Positions 9,793 through 18,084 of a DNA stretch of 64,000 nucleotides are shown piece after piece. The stretch lies in assembly GCA_021776525.1 (NCBI GenBank), contig JAJFFT010000005.1, forward strand, positions 124,001-188,000, written 5' to 3'. The position numbers were made by a program, and so were the translations under genes. Source of the stretch: Robiginitomaculum sp. Lineage in GTDB: Bacteria; Pseudomonadota; Alphaproteobacteria; Caulobacterales; Maricaulaceae. Position 1 is the stretch's first letter, and each line of letters opens with the position of its first letter. The notes below the pieces were generated by a model. It was not told the DNA's origin, ran no database searches, and saw nothing but the letters and a program-made list of their open reading frames with translations.

Positions 9793-9875
9793 GTCCTACG
9801 GCTTGACCGGAGGACCCATAGGGCAAGGCAAGACGCGCATGGATTCACTATGGACCCTCTGGTTAAACCAGAGGG
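9793..9875. repeat. REP-like double palindrome
   Basis: Two palindromes with 5-base loops stand 39 bases apart: GTCCTACGG-CTTGA-CCGGAGGAC (9793-9815, one mismatch) and CCCTCTGG-TTAAA-CCAGAGGG (9855-9875, perfect, preceded by TGGA). Dispersed palindromes of this style, with TGGA before the stem and a CTTGA-like loop, are familiar from many alphaproteobacterial genomes. Only this copy was noticed in the window. The rest of 9550-9959 has no plausible gene. Confidence 0.6.
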
Positions 9876-9959
9876 CGTCGAGCGGTGGGGATTGTAACCT
9901 TATCCCACACCGTGGCGGTTGGGGTATTGTTTTGCCATATGCCGTATATCAAAAAGTGT

Positions 9960-11069
9960 TTACGGCGCTGTCTTTGGCCAGGCCAGCCGTCCGACATTGG
10001 CAGCGTTCAAGGAGCTGATATAAAGCCAGCCATCGCCCGGTTCCATGGCACCGGTGGTCAAGGGATATCCGCCGGCGGGATCTTGCAGGACATTAAGGAC
10101 GTGACCATCAAGGCCAAAATTGAGGACAAAGCCATAATTGACGGCCTTGGGCCGCACAGATGCGGGCAATCTTTGTACGACTTTGCGTAAAACCGGTTTG
10201 TCCGACAGATTATCCAGCGCGTCGGCGCGTGGGCTGGTCAGGCCCAGCCAGAACGAGCCATCCGGGGCACGGTTCAGATTATCAGGAAAGCCTGGTAAAT
10301 TCTCCAGCATAGCATCCACCTGGCCGGCTTTGCTGCCGTTCAGCCAGATACGTTTGATCGAATAGCTGCCTGTTTCGGCCACCAATAAGCAGGCATCATC
10401 GGGGCACATGGCGATGCCATTGGGAAAGGTCAGGCCGTCCAGCACTGTTGTGACGCTTTTATCCGCCGGATTATAGACCAGAATGCGGCCATCATTACTG
10501 TGCTCCATCAGGGCCAGCAAACTGCCTTGCAAGGTGCCGCCAGAGGCTTTGGCACCAAACCGGGTCGAGGCATCAGAAAAGAAAATGCGGCCATCTTCGG
10601 CAATATCCAGATCATCGGCATAGCCAATGGGGCTGCCATCACTGGTCTTGTCGGCCAGAACGGTGACTTCGCCATCCGGTGCAATCGACAACAGGCCGCG
10701 ATAGGCATCAGCAGCAATCAAATTGCCCGCATGGTCAAATTCCAGGCCCAGAGGGCGCCCGCCGGTATTGGCAAATTCGGATGCGGTTTTGGTGCGCGGA
10801 TCAATGCGCATGATCGCGCCATTATGCAGCGCCGTAAAAATGAAAAGCTGGTCATCAAGCATGCGGGCGGTAATGTCTTCGGGTCCATCACTTTGGCCCA
10901 AAGGGATCGTATCCAGATTAGCCAGTTTTGTATTGGCTTGCCATTGGCCCTGATAACCGGGCGAGGTGGGGGCGTCCCAGGATTGCGGGTCAATTGAAAC
11001 CGGCCATAAAAATAAATAAGCTAGGCCCAGCGCGATAATAATTCCAAAAACTCTGAGCAATGTACCCAT
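9960..11069 (-). CDS. SMP-30/strictosidine synthase-like beta-propeller protein
   Basis: This 369-residue protein has one N-terminal membrane helix (residues 5-24, LRVFGIIIALGLAYLFLWPV) and then a six-bladed propeller-type domain. Blade-like repeats are visible: GPEDITA, GRPLGLEFDHAGNLIAAD, YADDLDIAEDGRIFFSDAST, FPNGIAMCPDDACLLVAETG and LPGFPDNLNRAPDGSFWLG. The set matches the SMP-30/gluconolactonase and strictosidine-synthase-like superfamily, including APMAP-type membrane-anchored members, which are lactonases or arylesterases. The substrate cannot be told. The helix would anchor the propeller in the periplasm. The Shine-Dalgarno lies in a strong hairpin (see 11074-11104). Confidence 0.82.
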   Translation of the reverse strand: MGTLLRVFGIIIALGLAYLFLWPVSIDPQSWDAPTSPGYQGQWQANTKLANLDTIPLGQSDGPEDITARMLDDQLFIFTALHNGAIMRIDPRTKTASEFANTGGRPLGLEFDHAGNLIAADAYRGLLSIAPDGEVTVLADKTSDGSPIGYADDLDIAEDGRIFFSDASTRFGAKASGGTLQGSLLALMEHSNDGRILVYNPADKSVTTVLDGLTFPNGIAMCPDDACLLVAETGSYSIKRIWLNGSKAGQVDAMLENLPGFPDNLNRAPDGSFWLGLTSPRADALDNLSDKPVLRKVVQRLPASVRPKAVNYGFVLNFGLDGHVLNVLQDPAGGYPLTTGAMEPGDGWLYISSLNAANVGRLAWPKTAP

Positions 11070-11073
11070 AACA

Positions 11074-11104
11074 ATCCCTTTCCCCGTTATGCAGGGAAAG
11101 GGAT
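11074..11104 (-). promoter_or_regulatory. Hairpin covering the ribosome binding site of the propeller gene
   Basis: ATCCCTTTCCC and GGGAAAGGGAT form a perfect 11-bp stem with a 9-base loop. In the minus-strand transcript the 3' arm GGGAAAGGGA is the only Shine-Dalgarno-like sequence before the start codon at 11069. The hairpin lies 29 bases after the end of the dsbA-like gene, so it could equally be a 3' end or processing structure. Confidence 0.5.
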
Positions 11105-11133
11105 CATTTTTGTCTGGCTATGGCAAGCAGGAT

Positions 11134-11925
11134 TTAGCCTGCATCCTTGATGGCGGCATCCAGCAAGGATTGTAATTTTTCAGTATTGGCACCGCTGATA
11201 AAGGTATCGCCAATAATAAAGGCAGGCGTACCATCAATGCCCAACTGTGCAGCCAGCGCAAAGTTTTCGTTCATCAGGGCTTCGAAAGATTGTTTATGCG
11301 TTTTCATGTCGGCGCGCATACGGGCAACATCCAGCCCTACACCGCCGGCAATTTCGTCGATGCGTTTATCGTCAAACCCGCCGCGAGAGTCCATCAAGGC
11401 GAAATGGAAGGCGGCGTATTTTTCTTCACCCTGAAGGCGTGCCGCCCATGCCGCAGCCGAGGCAAGGCGTGAACCATTGGAGCGGCCTTCCAGAATAGGA
11501 AAGTCTTTCATGACGATTTTGATCTTGCCTGGATTTTCCGCAAGGCTGGCTTTCAACCATTTGGAAGCGATTTTGCAAAATCCACAATTGTAATCAAAAA
11601 ACTCAACCATGACGAACGGGGCGTCATCGGGGCCAATAACCGGGTCAAGTTTAGAGCCGTAAAGCGCATCACTGGCATTGCCCATGGCGGCGCGTTTGGT
11701 GGCCTGTTCTTCTACACGGCGTTTTTCCTGCAGGGCGTAAAATGCTTCTTCAACCATTTCAGGACGCGACAAAATTGCCGTGCGCACGTCACTTGCCGAT
11801 ATCTCTGTTGTGCCGCCAGGGGCAAGCTTGCCCTGTGTTCCGGCTGCAAAATAGCCAGCAGCACCGCCCGCAAGTGCGCTCACGATCAGGGGCAAAATAA
11901 GGGTGGTGGTGAGATTATTAGACAC
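11134..11925 (-). CDS. DsbA-family thiol:disulfide protein, membrane-anchored
   Basis: This 263-residue protein has an N-terminal hydrophobic segment (about residues 8-28) and a thioredoxin-fold domain with the redox motif C114-G-F-C117 in FFDYNCGFCK and a cis-proline loop GIDGTPAFIIG. A helical pre-domain (about 45-90) containing EEAFYALQEKRR resembles the Com1/DsbA-like subgroup common in alphaproteobacteria. It likely acts on cysteine pairs in the periplasm. The start is a GTG at 11925 with TGAGGAG upstream. It lies between the BepA-like gene and the propeller gene on the same strand. Confidence 0.88.
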   Translation of the reverse strand: MSNNLTTTLILPLIVSALAGGAAGYFAAGTQGKLAPGGTTEISASDVRTAILSRPEMVEEAFYALQEKRRVEEQATKRAAMGNASDALYGSKLDPVIGPDDAPFVMVEFFDYNCGFCKIASKWLKASLAENPGKIKIVMKDFPILEGRSNGSRLASAAAWAARLQGEEKYAAFHFALMDSRGGFDDKRIDEIAGGVGLDVARMRADMKTHKQSFEALMNENFALAAQLGIDGTPAFIIGDTFISGANTEKLQSLLDAAIKDAG

Positions 11926-12010
11926 AGAAAACTCCTCATAAGAAACAGGTACACGACCGATGGTCTGTCATGCCGGGTTTTTATGCTGATGGAAAGTAAA
12001 TATCGCGTGT

Positions 12011-13384
12011 TTAATGCCGTGGGCGACGCTGGCGGCTCTGGGCAATTTGCCTGCGGATACGGGGGTCCGCAGCAATGACCAGTGTAATGTCATTGGCGCG
12101 GCGCCATTCAGGGGTGCTTTGCGGCAGCTCGATGGTGGCCCGTTGGGCAAAGGACAGCGCCCGCAAATAATCGCCCATGGCATAGGCCTGTTCGGCGGTG
12201 GCCAGTTTGGCCAGTGCCAGCTTATCCTGACGCTCATAAGACACTGATAACTCGTACCAGCCAAAGCTGTTGCCGGGTTCCTGCAAAAGCAGTCTTTTCA
12301 GGTGGCCAACGGCGGTTTCGATATTATCGGCCCGGTCTGTGGCAATCAGCGCCTGGGCAAGGTTAAGCCTCAGCAAAGGCGAATCCGGGCGTAATTCAAC
12401 AGCACGTTGATGGTATTGTACCGCCTGATCGGCCTTGCCGCTTTCGAACAATACCTGGCCATACAGTTCGTTAAAATATGGGTTTTCGGGTTCTTCGGCC
12501 AACAGCTCGCCAATTTGCTCCAGCGCCTTTTTAGTGGATGCAATCTGATAATTTGCAATGGCCCTGGCATAACGTGCTGGCTGGCTGGTGTCGGTCTCGG
12601 GATACAGGTTGAACGTGGTTTGTGGAGGCTTCAAGAAACCAACAATTTTGGCCTGAATCATTTTCAGCTTGTGCAAGTCTTCGGGGCTGTCTTCAACATC
12701 ACGATAAGGGGAGCTGTCCACTCTGGTTTGCAGCGCATTGATCCGTGCCGAAGACAATGGGTGGCTGAGAAAATAGGGGTACCGGGTGGCCCCGGAAAAT
12801 ACCTCATTATAGCGAAAACGCTGGAAAAAATTCAAAAGCCCTTTTCCGGACTGACCAGTGGCCTCCATAAAGTTTTCTGCGGCCTGATCTGTTGCGGCCT
12901 CAAGTACCCGCGTATAGGCAAAAAACGTCACAGCGCCATTTTTTTGTGCGCCGCTGATGATCACGGCGGCGGCATCAGGCGCGCCCGCTACGGCGGCTAA
13001 AATCCCCAGACCCATGGTCAGGATCATCGGGCGCGAAGCTTTTTTAATAGCATCATCTGAACGCGCCAAATGGCCACCGGCCATGTGACCGGTTTCGTGG
13101 GCGATCACCCCGATCAACTCATTTGGGGTTTCTGCATTGGTGATGATGCCGGTGTGCAGGAACATGTTTTGGCCACGGGTCACAAAGGCGTTCATGCTGC
13201 CATCATTGATGATGTGGATGTTGACGTCCTGAGCGCGAAGACCAGCCGCCTCGAAAATCGGGTTGGACCAGTCGCGGGTGACCGCTTCAATCTCGGCATC
13301 GCGAATAAGGCCCTGAGCCAGAGCCGATGCCGGGAGAACCAGCACAGTGATAAATAAAGCAAAAAGGGCGCTGAAAACGCGCAT
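12011..13384 (-). CDS. BepA-like periplasmic M48 metalloprotease with TPR region
   Basis: The 457-residue product starts with a signal peptide (MRVFSALFALFITVLVLPASALAQ), followed by an M48 zinc peptidase domain with HETGH at residues 96-100 and GGH after it. The C-terminal half has TPR-like helices (NPYFNELYGQVLFESGKADQAVQYHQRA). This is the BepA/YfgC layout; in E. coli BepA handles outer-membrane protein and LPS-assembly quality control. The start was chosen for the signal peptide; an ORF extension of 16 residues upstream does not look secretory. It is downstream of rne on the same strand. Confidence 0.88.
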   Translation of the reverse strand: MRVFSALFALFITVLVLPASALAQGLIRDAEIEAVTRDWSNPIFEAAGLRAQDVNIHIINDGSMNAFVTRGQNMFLHTGIITNAETPNELIGVIAHETGHMAGGHLARSDDAIKKASRPMILTMGLGILAAVAGAPDAAAVIISGAQKNGAVTFFAYTRVLEAATDQAAENFMEATGQSGKGLLNFFQRFRYNEVFSGATRYPYFLSHPLSSARINALQTRVDSSPYRDVEDSPEDLHKLKMIQAKIVGFLKPPQTTFNLYPETDTSQPARYARAIANYQIASTKKALEQIGELLAEEPENPYFNELYGQVLFESGKADQAVQYHQRAVELRPDSPLLRLNLAQALIATDRADNIETAVGHLKRLLLQEPGNSFGWYELSVSYERQDKLALAKLATAEQAYAMGDYLRALSFAQRATIELPQSTPEWRRANDITLVIAADPRIRRQIAQSRQRRPRH

Positions 13385-13467
13385 TACGATCTCCTTTTGC
13401 CCCCTCAGACTATGTAGGCCTATATTGTCCATAGCGCAATATGGCTCCCCATTTGCGCGAGGTCGTC

Positions 13468-13500
13468 GTGGGGCACCTTGTGTGTTGCAAGGCGCCCCAC
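13468..13500 (-). terminator. Stem-loop after rne
   Basis: A 13-bp stem, GTGGGGCRCCTTG against its complement with one mismatch (13468-13480 and 13488-13500), with a 7-base loop, begins 10 bases after the rne stop. It lacks a clear U-tract, so it may be a stabilising 3' structure rather than a strong terminator. Confidence 0.5.
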
Positions 13501-13509
13501 CGACGGTGG

Positions 13510-16287
13510 TTATCCGCTAAAGCGGCGTGACCACCAGCTTTTCTTGCCAGAATCAGCAGTGTCGTCGTCCTTGGCCGCTGCCTCAGGCGCAGGCTTGGTG
13601 CCGCTAGCCTTTGGTTCAGCGGCTGTTTTTGCTGCTGCGGTTTTGCGCGGGCGGACTGCGCGCCGCTTTGGCTTAACATCGGCTTCGGCGGTATCCGCTT
13701 TGGCTTTTGCTTTGGGCTTGGATTTAGCCTTTTTTGGTGCCGCAGTCGTTTTCTCAGCAGCGGCCTCAACCGGTGCAGCCGCAGCATCATCCGATTTGGG
13801 TTTGCGCCGACGACGCACTGCGCGCTTTGGCTTCTCATCAGAGTCTTTGGTGGCTTCGGCTTTTACCTCGGCTTTGGGGGCCGTAGTCTGCGTTGTGCCA
13901 GCGTCCTTTGACTGAGGTTTACGGCGACGACGGACTGGGCGTTTGGGCTTGTCATCTGCTGCGGTATCGGCTTTGGGAGCCGGGGCCTTAGCTTCTGCCT
14001 CAGCCGCTGCAGCCGGTGTGGGCTCTTCATTGGCGGGTTTACGACGACGACGAACCGGACGCTTGGGTTTGGCATCGGTCGTGGCGTCGGCATCAGCCGT
14101 AGGGGCAGGGGCTTCGGCTTGAACCTCTGGTGCAGGTGATGCGGTTGTTTCGCCTTCGGCCTCAGCATTGCGGGGCTTGCGCCGACGACGCCGTGGTTTG
14201 GTTGGCGCTTCGACGGTGTCGCTTTTGACTTCGCCTTTTTGCGCATTTTCTGAAAGCACAGGGGCATCACCGTTTTGCGGCGTTTCTTCACCGACATTAT
14301 TTTGTGTCTGTGCGGTTTGCGCGTTTGCGCCGCCTTTGCGTCGTCCACGGCCACCGCGTCTGCCCCGCCGACGTTTTTTGGGGGCTTCTTCGGCATTATC
14401 GTCAGTGTTCTCAGTGGTGGTTGTGGTCTCTGCGACCTCTGCGCCAGTGTCAGCGGTCTCAGCTTTTTTGCCACGGCGCTGATTGCGGCCCTTTTGGCCC
14501 TGATCAGCGTCCTGATTATCGCTTTTGCCACGTTCAGAGGATTGTCTGCGCGGTGCTTTGGCTTTGCCTTTGCGACGCTCAAGAACCTCAATTTCAAAGT
14601 GTGGTGGGTGCATGGCCGCGTCAGCATCAATGAGCAGACGCATATCCAGGTCGCTTTCCATCAAAGCCAGGAAATCACGTTTTTCATTGAGCAGGTAAAG
14701 CGCGACTTTGGTTGGAATGGTCAGGCGTACTTTGGCGGTCTGACCTTTCATGGCTTCGGCTTCGAGGGCTTGAAGGGCCGAAAGAGCGGCCGATTCAACC
14801 GAGCGTACAACGCCGATACCATCGCAGGTCGGACAGACCTGGGACGAACCTTCAATGACGCTGGCCCGGCGGCGCTGGCGGGAAAGTTCCATCAGGCCAA
14901 AGCCGGAAATGCGTCCCATCTGGACCCGCGCCCGGTCGCGTTTTAGCGCGTCTTTCATGCGTTTCTCGACGGCACGAACGTTTTTGTTTTCGTCCATGTC
15001 GATAAAGTCGATGACCAGAAGGCCAGCCAGATCGCGCAGGCGCATTTGCCGACAGGCTTCGTCGGCGGCTTCCAGATTGGTTTTCAAGGCCGTGGCTTCG
15101 ATGTTACGTTCTTTGGTGGAACGACCGGAATTGACGTCCACTGCGACCAGAGCTTCGGTCTGGTGAATGACCAGATAGCCGCCAGATTTAAGGCGCACAT
15201 TGGGGTCATAAATGGCTTCCAACTGTTCTTCGACCTGATGCTTCAAAAAGATCGGGAAAGTGCCCTTATACTGTTTCACCCGTGCCGCATGGCTGGGCAT
15301 CAGCATTTTCATGAAGTCATGAGCTTCGTGATAGGCGCTTTCGCCTTCGACATAGATATCTTCAATATCCTTGTCATATAGATCACGGACCGCACGGCGG
15401 ACCAGCCCGCCTTCTTCATGGACCAGCGCCGGGGACATGGCAGACAGAGTGTTTTCGCGAATGGTGCTCCACAAGCGGCCCAGATATTCATAATCACGGC
15501 GAATTTCGACTTTGGTACGCTTGGACCCGGCGGTGCGGATAATCAGGCCAACACCCTTGGGCAGGTCCAAACTTCCGGTCACAGCCTTGAGGCGTTTGCG
15601 ATCCGCCGCATTGCTGATCTTGCGGGAAATGCCGCCACCACGTGCGGTGTTGGGCATCAAAACGCAATAGCGGCCTGCCAGAGACAGATAGCTGGTCAAT
15701 GCGGCGCCTTTATTGCCACGCTCTTCCTTGGAAACCTGAACCAGAAGAACCTGGCCCGGCTTGATCACTTCTTGAATTTTATACCGGCGCAGCTCGCGTA
15801 CCCGGCGACGGCGGCGGCGTTCGGCGGCTTCTGCGGCGATGGCGGCTTCTTCTGCGGCATCTGTATCATCGTCCAGATCATCGTCTTCGCCGTCACTGGC
15901 CTCTTCGTCGGCAGTGTCGTCATCATCCAGCTCGTCTGAGGCTTCGCTTTTGGCTTGTGCGGCGGCTGCCACAGCTTCGGCAGCTTCGGCGGCTTCTTCC
16001 TCTTCTTCCTCGAGGCGCAACAGCTCTTCGCGGTCTTTGACCGGGATTTGATAATAATCGGGGTGAATTTCGTTAAACGCTAAAAAGCCATGGCGATTGC
16101 CGCCATAATCCACAAAGGCGGCTTGCAGCGACGCCTCAACGCGGGTGATCTTGGCCAGATAAATATTACCGCGAAGCTGTTTTTTGCTTTGCGATTCGAA
16201 ATCAAATTCTTCTACACGGTTACCGTCTACGACCGCGACCCGGGTCTGTTCCGGGTGAGCGGCGTCGATTAACATACGTTTTGTCAT
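13510..16287 (-). CDS. rne: Ribonuclease E/G family endoribonuclease
   Basis: This is a 925-residue single-strand endoribonuclease, the core of the RNA degradosome. The N-terminal S1 region is split by a long acidic insertion (LEEEEEEAAEAAE to DDDLDDDTDAAEE) that ends in RRRRRR. The catalytic domain follows, with the DNase I-like part LVAVDVNSGRST and LLVIDFIDMDENKN and the zinc-link CPTCDGIG. The last 400 or so residues are low-complexity, rich in Ala, Lys, Arg and Pro, with several copies of an RRRRKP block preceded by KPKR or similar. These are likely RNA- and partner-binding segments. I start at MTKRMLIDAA; six upstream residues in the ORF are probably leader. The 5' leader is long and includes a Z-DNA-prone tract. 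Confidence 0.95.
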   Translation of the reverse strand: MTKRMLIDAAHPEQTRVAVVDGNRVEEFDFESQSKKQLRGNIYLAKITRVEASLQAAFVDYGGNRHGFLAFNEIHPDYYQIPVKDREELLRLEEEEEEAAEAAEAVAAAAQAKSEASDELDDDDTADEEASDGEDDDLDDDTDAAEEAAIAAEAAERRRRRRVRELRRYKIQEVIKPGQVLLVQVSKEERGNKGAALTSYLSLAGRYCVLMPNTARGGGISRKISNAADRKRLKAVTGSLDLPKGVGLIIRTAGSKRTKVEIRRDYEYLGRLWSTIRENTLSAMSPALVHEEGGLVRRAVRDLYDKDIEDIYVEGESAYHEAHDFMKMLMPSHAARVKQYKGTFPIFLKHQVEEQLEAIYDPNVRLKSGGYLVIHQTEALVAVDVNSGRSTKERNIEATALKTNLEAADEACRQMRLRDLAGLLVIDFIDMDENKNVRAVEKRMKDALKRDRARVQMGRISGFGLMELSRQRRRASVIEGSSQVCPTCDGIGVVRSVESAALSALQALEAEAMKGQTAKVRLTIPTKVALYLLNEKRDFLALMESDLDMRLLIDADAAMHPPHFEIEVLERRKGKAKAPRRQSSERGKSDNQDADQGQKGRNQRRGKKAETADTGAEVAETTTTTENTDDNAEEAPKKRRRGRRGGRGRRKGGANAQTAQTQNNVGEETPQNGDAPVLSENAQKGEVKSDTVEAPTKPRRRRRKPRNAEAEGETTASPAPEVQAEAPAPTADADATTDAKPKRPVRRRRKPANEEPTPAAAAEAEAKAPAPKADTAADDKPKRPVRRRRKPQSKDAGTTQTTAPKAEVKAEATKDSDEKPKRAVRRRRKPKSDDAAAAPVEAAAEKTTAAPKKAKSKPKAKAKADTAEADVKPKRRAVRPRKTAAAKTAAEPKASGTKPAPEAAAKDDDTADSGKKSWWSRRFSG

Positions 16288-16342
16288 AAATTTTCTCTTG
16301 CGCACCTCGCCTGAACTTTGTCAGGGCAATGGGTGCTGATTC

Positions 16343-16369
16343 TGTGCATATGCGCGTGCGTATGCGCGC
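16343..16369. other. 27-base alternating pyrimidine-purine tract (Z-DNA prone)
   Basis: An uninterrupted alternation of pyrimidine and purine, mostly CG and TG steps with a few TA or CA steps, spans 27 bases 56 bases upstream of the rne start. The gap 16288-16671 between the divergent rne and amiC genes holds both promoters and no credible gene. Confidence 0.6.
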
Positions 16370-16671
16370 CGTTGGGGCGTTTTTTACGTGCGATAAACGG
16401 TGCAGCAATGTGCGCATAGCGGTTATATCCAAAGTGGCACGCGTGTTTGGTGCCAGTGCGTATAAGGGCAGCATCAATTGCGCCCAGACGCGGTGTTCGT
16501 TTGCCGAGGTGCCACATAATGCACCCCGAACGTGCGCACCATGCACCAATGTCCGGATAAAGGGAAGTGCCTGCGTGATGATCTTAACAGCGTCAACCAA
16601 ACGTCAATGGTAATAGTCTATGACCAATGGCATACGGCATGTTAAAAGGCTGGGATAAAGTGGTGAATCGA

Positions 16672-17940
16672 ATGCACTTCAATGTGATAAAGGCATGTCT
16701 GGGCGTGATTGCTCTTTGTGTTATGGCCCCCTTGGCCATGGCCAAATCGCCTGTGGCTGATGTCACAAATGTGCGTTTTAGCGGTGATGCGGCGCAAACT
16801 CGCATCGTTATTGAAACCCGTGAAGAGCTGGATTACCGGCATTTTTCCTTGGCCCAGAACGGTTTGCGGCTGGTGGTTGATATGCCCGTTGTGCAATGGC
16901 AGCTCAAGGGGACGCCTGCGCCGGTTTTGTCGGGTGGCGGTGATGGTTATGGCGCCGTCACAAAATATCGCTTTGGACAATACTCTCAGACCATTTCGCG
17001 ACTGGTCTTCGATTTGAGCGAGCCGATGGATGTGGAAAAAGACTTTTTCCTCAAACCAGCACAAAATGACGGCCCTTATCGGCTGGTGTTGGATTTGCGC
17101 AAAATTGACCCCATCGCTTTTGCCTCCGAGGCCGGTTTCAGCGCGCCTTTTACACCGCGCCCGGTACGCACGGCCCGCGCTCAGACCAACCCAAATGTAA
17201 CGATTACCAATGATGCTGTGCCGTCTCACAAACGCTATACGGCCTTGCGCAGGGCCCGCAAGGTGATTGTTATTGATGCCGGGCATGGGGGCCGTGATCC
17301 AGGCACTGTGGGCAAGAAACAACACGAAAAGAACGTCAATTTACGGGCCGCCAAGGCTCTCAAAAAACGCCTCGAAAAGTCTGGTAACTACACAGTGCGG
17401 CTGTCGCGGATTACGGATGTTTATGTGCCGCTGGTGGACCGTGTTCGCTTTGCCCGCAGTCAAGAAGCTGATCTTCTGATCTCTTTGCATTCTGATGCGG
17501 CAAAAAACACCAAGGCCCGCGGCGCGTCCGTCTATACACGCATTGAATGGGCCGGCAAGCGTACCAAAAAAGAGATTATGCAGGGCGACCGCTCGATCAT
17601 CGGCGTGGATATTGCCAGCGCCCGGCCGGGTGTGGATGATATTTTGCTCAACCTCTCGCAACGCCAGACCCAGAATGAGTCGGCTATTTTTGCTGAGATT
17701 TTGACCCCGCGTCTGGCGCGCGTCGGGCCAATGTTGCCAAACTCGCACCGCGATAAAAACCTGTTTGTCCTTCTGGCACCGGACGTACCGTCGGTGCTGA
17801 TCGAAATGGGATTTTTATCCAATCGCTATGATGAGGCCAATCTTGGTTCTGATCGCTATATGCGCAAGCTAATGGGCGCAGTGGGCGACAGTGTTGACGC
17901 TTATTTCAAACAAACCGCACGGTTGCACGCCTCGCGTTAA
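16672..17940 (+). CDS. amiC: N-acetylmuramoyl-L-alanine amidase (AMIN + Amidase_3)
   Basis: This is a periplasmic zinc amidase that cuts stem peptides from septal peptidoglycan. After a signal peptide (MHFNVIKACLGVIALCVMAPLAMA) comes an AMIN domain (about residues 25-135; VADVTNVRFSGDAAQTRIVIE), a linker and an Amidase_3 domain starting at VIVIDAGHGGRDPGT, with LLISLHSDAA and SVLIEMGFLSN. The zinc ligands are the histidines in DAGHGG and SLHSD and the glutamate of KKQHEKNVN, with a catalytic glutamate in LIEMGF. The signal-peptide ATG at 16672 is preferred; an in-frame ATG at 16627 is possible, but neither has a strong ribosome binding site. The PBP1A gene follows in the same direction. Confidence 0.9.
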   Translation: MHFNVIKACLGVIALCVMAPLAMAKSPVADVTNVRFSGDAAQTRIVIETREELDYRHFSLAQNGLRLVVDMPVVQWQLKGTPAPVLSGGGDGYGAVTKYRFGQYSQTISRLVFDLSEPMDVEKDFFLKPAQNDGPYRLVLDLRKIDPIAFASEAGFSAPFTPRPVRTARAQTNPNVTITNDAVPSHKRYTALRRARKVIVIDAGHGGRDPGTVGKKQHEKNVNLRAAKALKKRLEKSGNYTVRLSRITDVYVPLVDRVRFARSQEADLLISLHSDAAKNTKARGASVYTRIEWAGKRTKKEIMQGDRSIIGVDIASARPGVDDILLNLSQRQTQNESAIFAEILTPRLARVGPMLPNSHRDKNLFVLLAPDVPSVLIEMGFLSNRYDEANLGSDRYMRKLMGAVGDSVDAYFKQTARLHASR

Positions 17941-18084
17941 GGTATTTGGTGTGGCTTAACCGCTTGCCCCTTGTGCAGAGTAACAATTATGGTCGCCTTT
18001 TGATCATGCTCTTGCCATAATGGGGTTGGAAATTCGCTCTGGCATAAATCTGCTGGCGATCACGTTTGGCGATAGGGTAGTGTA

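Noticed and set aside
13863-14630. 255-codon minus-strand frame rich in Lys, Arg and Pro
   Set aside because: It is an alternative frame through the low-complexity C-terminus of rne, on the same strand; GC-rich repeats keep it open.
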